A stretch of DNA of 12,952 bases from an uncultured bacterium (GTDB lineage Bacteria; Cyanobacteriota; Vampirovibrionia; Gastranaerophilales; Gastranaerophilaceae): assembly GCA_900556295.1 (NCBI GenBank), contig USOK01000021.1, positions 1-12,952 on the forward strand, read 5' to 3'. A model generated the notes under the pieces. That model did no database searches and had not been told where the DNA came from. It worked only from the letters and a program-made list of their open reading frames with translations. The position numbers and the translations under genes were made by a program. This document shows, piece after piece, positions 1 to 6,126 of the stretch (its first letter is position 1; each line of letters starts with the position of its first letter).

Positions 1-80
1 TGATGACTATCCCGCCAATATTGAACAGTAAAAAATCAACATTGATAGATAGTAGGTTGGGCTTTCCTGAAGTGCACCCA
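1..80. repeat. Repeat fragment and GTAG hairpin after dnaB
   Basis: Positions 9-16 (ATCCCGCC) are the right arm of the hairpin type seen at 5976; its left arm would lie outside the window. Positions 35-50 match the terminal repeat of the 5785-5963 element, and the order (stem, AT spacer, terminal repeat) is the same as at 5995-5940. GTAG at 52-55 then begins an imperfect hairpin (TGGG 58-61 with CCCA 77-80), ending at the dnaB stop. Confidence 0.55.
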
Positions 81-1457
81 CTAAAACGCATCTGTCTTAA
101 TAGGGTTTTTAAATTTAGTAATATTGCCTTGGAATAGAAGTTTTACAGTACCAACTGAACCATTTCTGTGTTTTGCGATAATAATTTCGGATTCACCTTT
201 AGATTGAGCCTTTGCAGCGATTTCTTCCTCGCCATCCTCAGCTTTTCGGTAATACTCATCACGATAAATAAACATTACAATATCGGCGTCTTGTTCAATT
301 GAACCTGATTCTCTTAAGTCTGAAAGCATTGGACGCTTATCCGTTCTTGATTCCACAGCACGTGATAACTGTGAAAGCGCTATGACAGGAACATCAAGTT
401 CTTTTGCAAGAATTTTCAAACCCCTGGAAATAGCCGAAATCTGTTGCATACGATCTTCTTTTCCGGAGCTTTCCATCAATTGCAAATAGTCGATTAAAAT
501 TAAACCTAAATCTTTTTCCTGCATCTTTAATCTACGGCATTTGGCACGAATATCGGTCAATGTACAGCCTGATGTATCATCAATATAAATCGGTGCTTGA
601 GCAAATGAATTCATTGCTGTCGCAAGTTTTTCCCAGTCTTTGCTCTGCATATTACCTGTTTTAACCCTTTGCGAATCAATTTCTGCTTCTGAACATAACA
701 TACGTTGCATTAACTGATCTTTTGACATTTCAAGTGAGAATATCGCAACCGGAACTTTAGCTTTAAGAGCAACATTCTGAGCAATGTTCAATGCAAAAGC
801 TGTTTTTCCCATCGCTGGACGGGCTGCAAGGATTATTAAGTCCGATTTTTGCAAACCATTTAATATTGCATCCAATTCATAGAAATCCGTTGGGACACCA
901 GTCAATTCATCCTTATGTTCATATCTGTACTCAATTTTTTCATAAGTGTTCAAAACTAGGTCTTTTACGTGTACCAAATCAGAAGTTGCTTTTTTGGAAG
1001 CGATGTCAAATATAAGCTTTTCGGCGTAATCCAGGGATTGATCAATCGGGTTTACATCGTATCCAAAAGATACTATTTCTGAACCAGCATTGATTAAAGC
1101 TCTTTTAATAGCTTTTTCTTGAACAATTTTTGCATAATATTCAATATTGGATGTAGTAATCGTTTTATAACACAAGTCGTTTACAAATGCACGTCCACCG
1201 ATTGTTTCCAATTTTTGGTTGTAACTCAATACATCTGAAACTGATACAATATCAATTCTTTCGTTTGAGTTAAATAATTGTAGCATGGCATCATAAATAT
1301 GCCTGTGTGCAGGTTTGTAGAAGCTTTCAGGTTTTATTATTTCTACAACCTTTGTAATTACATTCGGGTTAACTAAAATAGCACCCAATACAGCTTCTTC
1401 CGCCTCAATATTCTGCGGAAGCATTCCTAAATTGTTTTCTTTTTCCTTCACTGCCAT
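81..1457 (-). CDS. dnaB: Replicative DNA helicase DnaB
   Basis: Hexameric 5'-3' helicase that unwinds DNA at the replication fork and recruits primase. The 458-aa length is normal for the family. Residues about 12-115 form the N-terminal DnaB domain, followed by a linker and a RecA-like ATPase domain from about 185. Visible motifs are Walker A ARPAMGKT (212-219), the catalytic glutamate in SLEM (E243), Walker B LILIDYLQLM (319-328), SQLSR (362-366), DLRESGSIEQDAD (380-392) and the arginine-finger stretch KHRNG (429-433). No intein or other insertion interrupts the motifs. The ATG at 1457 is preceded by a good ribosome binding site (AGGAG, 7 nt away). The gene is transcribed divergently from the cinA-like gene across a 96-nt gap, in which I found no convincing promoter for it. 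A GTAG hairpin lies directly after its stop codon. Confidence 0.98.
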   Translation of the reverse strand: MAVKEKENNLGMLPQNIEAEEAVLGAILVNPNVITKVVEIIKPESFYKPAHRHIYDAMLQLFNSNERIDIVSVSDVLSYNQKLETIGGRAFVNDLCYKTITTSNIEYYAKIVQEKAIKRALINAGSEIVSFGYDVNPIDQSLDYAEKLIFDIASKKATSDLVHVKDLVLNTYEKIEYRYEHKDELTGVPTDFYELDAILNGLQKSDLIILAARPAMGKTAFALNIAQNVALKAKVPVAIFSLEMSKDQLMQRMLCSEAEIDSQRVKTGNMQSKDWEKLATAMNSFAQAPIYIDDTSGCTLTDIRAKCRRLKMQEKDLGLILIDYLQLMESSGKEDRMQQISAISRGLKILAKELDVPVIALSQLSRAVESRTDKRPMLSDLRESGSIEQDADIVMFIYRDEYYRKAEDGEEEIAAKAQSKGESEIIIAKHRNGSVGTVKLLFQGNITKFKNPIKTDAF

Positions 1458-1553
1458 GCTTTTCTCCTATAAACATGATACACAAAAATAAATTGGCATG
1501 CATAATTTTCATAAAATATTGACAAAATTGTTTCATTATTCAAAACTTAAAGT

Positions 1554-2072
1554 ATGAAAAAATTATTTTTAAACCTAAAAGCATTTTTGTTAAGCTTAAA
1601 ATCAAAAACACCGGAAAAAATCTCAAAAACTTTGTTACGAGAAGCTTTTCAAATATCTTCTGCAGAATCCTGCACAGGCGGACTCGTAAGTTCAAGATTA
1701 ACAGATATTTCTGGAAGCTCGGCTTATATAAAAGCGAACTTTGTCACGTATTCAAACGAAGCTAAACACAGAATTCTAAACGTATCGGAAGAAACGCTTA
1801 ATACACACGGTGCAGTAAGCGAAGAGTGCGCAAGAGAGATGGCACAAGGACTTTTACAACTAACCAAAAGCGATATTGTAATATGTACAACCGGAGTTGC
1901 CGGTCCGACAGGAAGCGAAAGAAAGCCTGTTGGTTTGATGTATATGGCATGTGGTTTTAATGACAAAATTTCAGTAAAAAAAATAAAACTTAATCCGAAT
2001 TACACAAGAAAAAATATGAAATTTATGTTTTCGGAAGAAGCTTTAAAATTTGTTCTTGAAACTATTCAATAA
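1554..2072 (+). CDS. CinA C-terminal domain protein, PncC-type nicotinamide-nucleotide amidase
   Basis: Stand-alone CinA C-terminal domain of 172 aa, lacking the N-terminal MoCF-like domain of full CinA (about 410 aa). Family members of this size (E. coli PncC) hydrolyse nicotinamide mononucleotide to nicotinate mononucleotide and ammonia in pyridine-nucleotide recycling. Conserved blocks are AESCTGG (37-43, carrying the likely nucleophile serine), VTYSNEAK (64-71), HGAVSEE (85-91) and TTGVAGPTG (112-120). Residues 1-33 are a basic, partly hydrophobic extension (MKKLFLNLKAFLL) slightly longer than usual. A TTGACA box lies at 1519-1524 but has no good -10 at the right distance, and there is no clear Shine-Dalgarno sequence before the ATG. 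No intrinsic terminator is visible after the stop. The domain assignment is secure; the exact substrate is inferred. Confidence 0.9.
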   Translation: MKKLFLNLKAFLLSLKSKTPEKISKTLLREAFQISSAESCTGGLVSSRLTDISGSSAYIKANFVTYSNEAKHRILNVSEETLNTHGAVSEECAREMAQGLLQLTKSDIVICTTGVAGPTGSERKPVGLMYMACGFNDKISVKKIKLNPNYTRKNMKFMFSEEALKFVLETIQ

Positions 2073-2140
2073 TGGGAATTTTAAGTATATATTATTAATT
2101 TTTATAGCCTAATTGGACATCTATAAATTACCCTAACTGA

Positions 2141-2153
2141 TACCTATAAGGTA
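2141..2153. promoter_or_regulatory. Dyad TACCT-ATA-AGGTA upstream of XRE gene (possible operator)
   Basis: Perfect 5-bp inverted arms with a 3-nt centre, just upstream of a small HTH gene. CTG and CAG flanks extend the symmetry if one extra A is tolerated. XRE repressors often bind such sites to control themselves. There is no second copy nearby to support the call. Confidence 0.35.
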
Positions 2154-2188
2154 CAGGCAATATTTCTAAAAATTTGTAAAATAGAAGT

Positions 2189-2407
2189 ATGTATAATGAG
2201 TTAGAAATACTAAAACAATTCGGTAGAAATGTTAAAGCAGAAAGAATTCGCCTCGGCTATTCGCAAGAATCACTTGCAGAAAAAATTGGCGTAAATAGAG
2301 AATACATCAGCAGAATTGAAAGAGGAACTCAAAATATGTCACTTGCAAAAATTACAGCACTTGCAAATTATATGGAAACCAACATTGATAACCTCTTGAG
2401 ATTTTAA
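2189..2407 (+). CDS. Small XRE-family (Cro/CI-type) helix-turn-helix regulator
   Basis: A 72-aa protein that is essentially one HTH_3 domain: FGRNVKAERIRLGYSQESLAEKIGVNREYISRIERG, then a C-terminal helix pair ending LANYMETNIDNLLRF. The turn GVNREYISRIERG is the typical recognition helix region. Proteins like this act as dimeric DNA-binding regulators, often of their own gene. There is no added sensor or protease domain. A 13-bp dyad, TACCT-ATA-AGGTA, lies at 2141-2153, 35 nt upstream of the start, and could be its operator (inference). The ribosome binding site is weak (AGAAG). No toxin or phage partner is next to it: the next gene is convergent and begins (by its stop codon) one base after this stop. 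The target is unknown. Confidence 0.9.
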   Translation: MYNELEILKQFGRNVKAERIRLGYSQESLAEKIGVNREYISRIERGTQNMSLAKITALANYMETNIDNLLRF

Positions 2408-2408
2408 T

Positions 2409-3320
2409 CTACTTCATAATAATTTCTGCCATAACTTCTGGGAACTGATTCATCAAGATATCTGCAAATTTTTCCGTATCAATTTGGGTTATAACAATTG
2501 ACAGCAAGTCATTTGGCAGTTCTGTTATCATATTTTGAATATATTCCGGTTCAATTACAGACATTGCTTTAACGACTTCCGGCTGTTGCTTTTCACGATT
2601 AATAACTTTTGTATAAGCATTTGCATCGAACAATTGAAACCATTCTTCATGTTCTTTACCCAAAGACAAAACTAACTGTTGTTTTTGAGTTGGTTGAAAC
2701 GCTTTCAATGCATCTTGATATTCAAGCGGATTAAGCTGACTAAATTTCTTTGACAAATCAATACTATCTTGTCCCTCTTGAGCTTCGCCTGTAATTTGTT
2801 CCAAAACTTGCGCAACATATTCTTCCGGAATAGATTGCATGTGTTTTAAAATCTTGTTTTTGTCTATATCGTGACTTGTTAAAAATTTGTCCAATTGTTC
2901 TTCCGGTAATAATTGAACCACTTCTTCTTTAGAAAACATCTGAAAAACTGTATTAACAAGCTGCTCAGCCGGGAGTTCCTCTAGCATTTTCATTAATTTA
3001 TCTTCAGTGAAGAAATAAAGCCCTTGCAAAAGATCGTTTTCTTCCATTTCAGGCAAAAAAGCTTGTAACTGTTGAGCAGACATTTCACGCAAAATCATAT
3101 ATTTGTTATTGGTATCTGCAAGGTCAAATAGTTGCATTACAAGACTGGTATTAGTAGTAAGCTCTTGAGCTAGTTCAATAGCCTGTTGATTTCCTTGTGC
3201 AGCTTCCGCTTCAAGGATTTCGTCAACAGACATATTCGCATATTTTTCTTCAAAAGTAACCTTGCTGATATGCAAAATATTTTGTAAATATTCAAGATTT
3301 GAATCAATAACTAAACTCAT
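2409..3320 (-). CDS. Uncharacterised helical-repeat protein (MgtE-N/FliG-like superhelix possible)
   Basis: I do not recognise this 303-aa protein as a named family. It is acidic, rich in Glu, Gln and Leu, has no signal peptide or membrane segment, and no catalytic motif. It is built from short amphipathic helices broken by prolines at similar contexts: AFLPEME (88-93), EELPAEQL (114-121), QLLPEEQL (136-143), QSIPEEYV (162-169), LNPLEY (196-201), VIEPEYI (255-261), TELPNDLL (266-273) and NQFPEVM (291-297). This hydrophobic-Pro-acidic-Leu spacing resembles the superhelical N domain of MgtE magnesium channels and FliG-type repeats, so a scaffold or binding role is possible; that is inference. 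The start has a strong ribosome binding site (CAGGAG, 5 nt). It lies 93 nt after yihY on the same strand and ends one base from the convergent XRE gene. Confidence 0.8.
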   Translation of the reverse strand: MSLVIDSNLEYLQNILHISKVTFEEKYANMSVDEILEAEAAQGNQQAIELAQELTTNTSLVMQLFDLADTNNKYMILREMSAQQLQAFLPEMEENDLLQGLYFFTEDKLMKMLEELPAEQLVNTVFQMFSKEEVVQLLPEEQLDKFLTSHDIDKNKILKHMQSIPEEYVAQVLEQITGEAQEGQDSIDLSKKFSQLNPLEYQDALKAFQPTQKQQLVLSLGKEHEEWFQLFDANAYTKVINREKQQPEVVKAMSVIEPEYIQNMITELPNDLLSIVITQIDTEKFADILMNQFPEVMAEIIMK

Positions 3321-3384
3321 AATACTCCTGTATATATACTAAAATATTAAACGACAAAAGATTTCAAAAACTTTAATGATTGTA

Positions 3385-3403
3385 ACTTTTTGTAATAAAA
3401 AGT
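3385..3403. other. AT-rich hairpin between yihY and the 303-aa gene
   Basis: Arms ACTTTTT (3385-3391) and AAAAAGT (3397-3403) with a 5-nt loop. No U-tract follows on either strand, so a terminator role is doubtful. It may weakly separate yihY from the gene downstream. Confidence 0.3.
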
Positions 3404-3413
3404 CCAGTAACTT

Positions 3414-4352
3414 CTACTCTTTATCTTTCAAATCATTCTTTTTCACTGCAGAAATCAATCTGTGCCATAGTGGTAATTTGGCAAAATCATCACGGATTTC
3501 TTGGGCTTTGCGTTCAAGCTGATTGTATACCTGAGAATTTATTTCTCCGCCAATTAGTATCAAAACTGATGTATAATATAGCCATACCATCAAGACAGCA
3601 AATGCACCAATTGTTCCGTAAACCATATTGTAAGTTCTCAAATTGTTTACATATATAGAAAATCCCCACGAACCAACCAACCAAAATACTGTAAAAAACC
3701 AAGTTCCAGGGACTGCACTCTTACGTTTGAAACGTTCGTTTCCTTTCAAATCCGGCAATATATAATAACTTAAAAATGCCATAAAATATAGTGCCGCAAA
3801 AGCTACAGGCCAACGTAATGTCAATAACACAAACGCTACAGCCGATGACATGTGGAAATGGTTAACCATAAGATTTATAATCGCTTTACCAAAGACAATC
3901 AGGTTTATACTCAAAAACATTACCATAGTGTCAACAAAAATCATCAACAATGACAACGCTCTTGTGTAAATCAGGTTTCTTGTTTCATGAACTTTATAAG
4001 CCCTGTTTAATCCTTTTAACACAACGGCGATACCATTCATTGACAGAAACATTGTCATACAAAAGCCCATAATAGCCATTATTTTACCGTGAGAAAAAAT
4101 CATTGCCTCTGACAAAACTGTCAAAATCAAATCCATAGCCTGCTCAGGCATAAAGGTTGCCAAAAATTTTAAAATCGGCTCCATTAAAGCTTTATTACCC
4201 ATCCATCCAAAAACAGCCGTCAAAAATAGCATAAAAGGAAAAATTCCAATAACCATCATAAAGCCCATTTCTGCCGCCATTCCGTAGAAATCGTTCTTTA
4301 TAATTGATATTATAAGTCTTTTTATACCTCTTACAAAAACCTTAAAATTCAT
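3414..4352 (-). CDS. YihY/BrkB-family inner-membrane protein
   Basis: Polytopic membrane protein of the YihY/BrkB family (formerly misannotated as ribonuclease BN). Its length of 312 aa is normal and its transport role is not established. About six membrane segments are visible near residues 28-50, 90-112, 132-157, 170-198, 215-236 and 246-268. Family hallmarks include the FYGMAAEMGFMMVIGIFPF start region (22-40), the GLNRAYKV loop (114-121), and the C-terminal block running from YGTIGAFAVLMVWLYY (245-260) into GGEIN (268-272). The C-terminal tail after 275 is charged and probably cytoplasmic. It starts 13 nt after the nrnA stop, with GAGAG as a ribosome binding site, so the two genes very likely share a transcript. 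Confidence 0.93.
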   Translation of the reverse strand: MNFKVFVRGIKRLIISIIKNDFYGMAAEMGFMMVIGIFPFMLFLTAVFGWMGNKALMEPILKFLATFMPEQAMDLILTVLSEAMIFSHGKIMAIMGFCMTMFLSMNGIAVVLKGLNRAYKVHETRNLIYTRALSLLMIFVDTMVMFLSINLIVFGKAIINLMVNHFHMSSAVAFVLLTLRWPVAFAALYFMAFLSYYILPDLKGNERFKRKSAVPGTWFFTVFWLVGSWGFSIYVNNLRTYNMVYGTIGAFAVLMVWLYYTSVLILIGGEINSQVYNQLERKAQEIRDDFAKLPLWHRLISAVKKNDLKDKE

Positions 4353-4365
4353 TTTCTCTCACATT

Positions 4366-5334
4366 TTATAATTGTTTAAGTTTTCTTATTTCGGATAAAA
4401 CTTTTTTAACAGCTTCTTCAACAGGCGCCTTAATTGTACATCCTGCGGCATATTTATGCCCTCCGCCATTAAACACCTCACAAATTTGAGCCACATCTGC
4501 AAACTTGCTACGCATAGAAATCTTTGTTCCTCCTGATTTCATTTCTTTTGCAACAAATGCAACTCTTGTCGTTACAATAGAGCGTAATTTTTCCGTAAGC
4601 CCTTCCATACAATCATCACCTGCGGAAAATAGCTCCATATCTTTTTTATAAACTGTTGTATACGCAATTTTATCATCATCCAGAAATTTTGCTTTACTAA
4701 CGCAATGTGCCTGGAACATAACCAGTGTTTTTGAATCAGATTCATAAACTTTTTTATATATGTCAGACGGGTTTACGCCTATTTCAACTAATTTTCCGGC
4801 AGTTTCAAAAGTAGAAGGCTTTGTATTATCAAATCTGAAAGAACCTGTATCAGTCAAAAGAGCGGTATATAAACAAACAGCAGTATCAAGATTAATTTTC
4901 CAGCCCATTTTTTCAAAACAGCCAAACAAAACTTCGCCTGTAGAACTTGCTTCCGGATTTATAAAATTTAAATTTCCATAAGCAATATTTGTTTTATGGT
5001 GATCTATATTTACTGTAAATTTCGCTTTATCAAAGAGAGTTTTTCCATCGCAAATTCTATCAATTGCGGCTACATCTACATTTATAACAAGGTCATACTC
5101 CCTTGATTTATCAAACTCTTCAATATTTCTCACCTTAGATAAATTTGGCATATAAGAATAAACTTCCGGAACTTTAGAAACAGCCATCATATCACATTTT
5201 TTCTTATAATTTTCTAAAATTGCCGAATAAACCCCACACATTGAGCCTAAAGTGTCTCCGTCGGGGTTTACGTGAGAAATTATCAATATATTTTTGGACG
5301 ATTTTATGATATCATTTAATTTAGAATAATCCAT
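4366..5334 (-). CDS. nrnA: Bifunctional oligoribonuclease / pAp phosphatase NrnA (DHH-DHHA1)
   Basis: DHH-family phosphoesterase of 322 aa. Relatives degrade 2-5 nt RNAs to mononucleotides and hydrolyse 3'-phosphoadenosine 5'-phosphate. The DHH domain carries the metal ligands: HVNPDGDTLGS (21-31), the aspartate in NVDVAA (D87), DHH (111-113) and the aspartate in LLTDTGSFR (D162). The DHHA1 domain at the C-terminus carries the substrate-binding GGGHKYAAGC (290-299). All key residues are present. There is no good Shine-Dalgarno sequence before the ATG. An extended -10 (TGC-TAACAT) ends 6 nt before the start, so the mRNA could be leaderless or nearly so (inference). It leads the nrnA-yihY pair and is divergent from the DUF721 gene across 57 nt. 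RecJ, the other DHH family, is much longer, so NrnA is the better call. Confidence 0.95.
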   Translation of the reverse strand: MDYSKLNDIIKSSKNILIISHVNPDGDTLGSMCGVYSAILENYKKKCDMMAVSKVPEVYSYMPNLSKVRNIEEFDKSREYDLVINVDVAAIDRICDGKTLFDKAKFTVNIDHHKTNIAYGNLNFINPEASSTGEVLFGCFEKMGWKINLDTAVCLYTALLTDTGSFRFDNTKPSTFETAGKLVEIGVNPSDIYKKVYESDSKTLVMFQAHCVSKAKFLDDDKIAYTTVYKKDMELFSAGDDCMEGLTEKLRSIVTTRVAFVAKEMKSGGTKISMRSKFADVAQICEVFNGGGHKYAAGCTIKAPVEEAVKKVLSEIRKLKQL

Positions 5335-5391
5335 TCTTTGATGTTAGCACAAAAAAGATTAAGTGCAAAACAAGAACGTTAGGGAAAAATT

Positions 5392-5721
5392 TTGGAAAAA
5401 GTTTTATACACAGATTTTGTTACAACTGAATCACTTGTTGAAGTATTGCTTGAGAAAAAAGAAATAAAAAAAGCAATTACACGCAACAATTTGTATAGGT
5501 TTTGGGGGAAAATTGCCGGAGAAAAATTCGCCAAACGCTCAAAACCATATTCAATGATGAGTGGCGGAGTAATGGTTGTAGCCTGCGAAAACGCAATTGT
5601 CGCCCAAGAACTTACCTTGAGAAAATTCCAACTACTAGCTAAATTTGAACCTTACCTAAAATCTCTAAAGTTAAATGTGAAAGATTTACGTTTTGACCCA
5701 AAAAAATGGGTTGAAGATTAG
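5392..5721 (+). CDS. DUF721 / DciA-like protein (candidate DnaB helicase loader)
   Basis: Small DUF721 protein of 109 aa. The pattern is typical: an N-terminal helix region, the tryptophan block LYRFWGKIAGEKFAKRSKP (34-52), a strand MVVACENAIVAQEL (61-74) and a short C-terminal strand VKDLRFDP. DciA proteins of this family are the ancestral DnaB operators in bacteria without DnaC or DnaI, so a role with the DnaB encoded 4 kb away is plausible but inferred. The start is TTG: a GGGA ribosome binding site lies 7 nt upstream and the next in-frame ATG (residue 55) would remove the conserved Trp block. An in-frame ATG at 5341 is closed by TAG at 5380-5382, overlapping the ribosome binding site, leaving a 13-codon mini-ORF that could be a leader. 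It is divergent from nrnA and followed by a repeat-rich spacer. Confidence 0.85.
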   Translation: MEKVLYTDFVTTESLVEVLLEKKEIKKAITRNNLYRFWGKIAGEKFAKRSKPYSMMSGGVMVVACENAIVAQELTLRKFQLLAKFEPYLKSLKLNVKDLRFDPKKWVED

Positions 5722-5784
5722 ACTCGGATAAAAGTGAATAGGTTCGTATCAGATTATTAATTATTGATAATATCAGCTATGAAA

Positions 5785-5963
5785 ATCTACATTGATAGAT
5801 TCTGAATAGCAAGAATATTATATGTTCGCTAAGCTCACATTAATATTCTAAGCTTTCAGAATGACGTGAGTTTGTAACTATTCACGTATTGTCATTCTGA
5901 AAAGGCAGAAAATCTAGCGAATAGCGTAGATTTTCGTCTTATTCAGAATCTATTAATGTTGAT
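5785..5963. repeat. ~180-bp MITE-like element with terminal inverted repeats
   Basis: Ends 5785-5808 and 5940-5963 are inverted repeats matching at 22 of 24 positions. Inside are three further hairpins: 5812-5820 with 5841-5849 (9 bp), 5854-5865 with 5891-5902 (12 bp, plus an inner ACGTGA/TCACGT pair at 5864-5869 and 5882-5887), and 5908-5916 with 5927-5935 (9 bp). There is no ORF. Related fragments occur at 35-50 and 11594-11620. The structure suggests a non-autonomous mobile or structured repeat; no transposase is in the window. Confidence 0.6.
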
Positions 5964-5975
5964 TAAAAAAATGTT

Positions 5976-5999
5976 GGCGGGATGGGTATCCCGCCCTAC
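5976..5999 (-). repeat. REP-like GTAG hairpin (GGCGGGAT stem)
   Basis: Perfect 8-bp stem GGCGGGAT (5976-5983) / ATCCCGCC (5988-5995) with a 4-nt loop, followed by CTAC, which reads GTAG immediately 5' of the hairpin on the minus strand. It sits 12 nt outside the right end of the inverted-repeat element. A partial copy of the stem is at 9-16. Confidence 0.6.
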
Positions 6000-6024
6000 T
6001 TTCTTTTTGAAATGGTCTGCTTAC

Positions 6025-6086
6025 TACTCACTATTCACCACTCACTAATGAAATGGTCTTTTCACTTCTCACGTTTCACTTTTCAC
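6025..6086. repeat. Degenerate heptamer repeats (NNNTCAC)
   Basis: Seven 7-nt units end in TCAC: TACTCAC, TATTCAC, CACTCAC (6025-6045) and TTTTCAC, TTCTCAC, GTTTCAC, TTTTCAC (6059-6086). A TGAAATGGTCT copy lies before each block. Similar units recur at 11651-11674. This resembles the short tandemly repeated heptamers known from some cyanobacteria. Confidence 0.6.
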
Positions 6087-6126
6087 CTATTGTTTTTCAC
6101 TTCAATATAACCCTAGCACCCTAATA

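Larger units (their letters stand above)
5722..6126. other. Gene-free repeat-dense spacer
   Basis: 405 nt between the stops of the DUF721 gene (+) and rseP (-). I see no credible gene. It holds the ~180-bp inverted-repeat element (5785-5963), a GTAG-type hairpin (5976-5999), two copies of TGAAATGGTCT (6008-6018 and 6049-6059) and a heptamer series (6025-6086). The two genes converge here, but I see no classic U-tract terminator for either, so the hairpins may be the only barrier between them. Confidence 0.8.

Noticed and set aside
1519..1547. Promoter for the cinA-like gene from TTGACA at 1519
   Set aside because: No -10 resembling TATAAT lies 15-19 nt downstream.
2405..3320. Toxin-antitoxin pair formed by the XRE gene and the 303-aa gene
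   Set aside because: The genes converge rather than form an operon, and the large protein has no toxin motif.
3385..3403. Intrinsic terminator after yihY
   Set aside because: The stem is AT-only except for one pair and no U-tract follows.
6025..6086. CRISPR array
   Set aside because: The units are 7 nt and degenerate with no spacers of fixed length; no cas genes are in the window.
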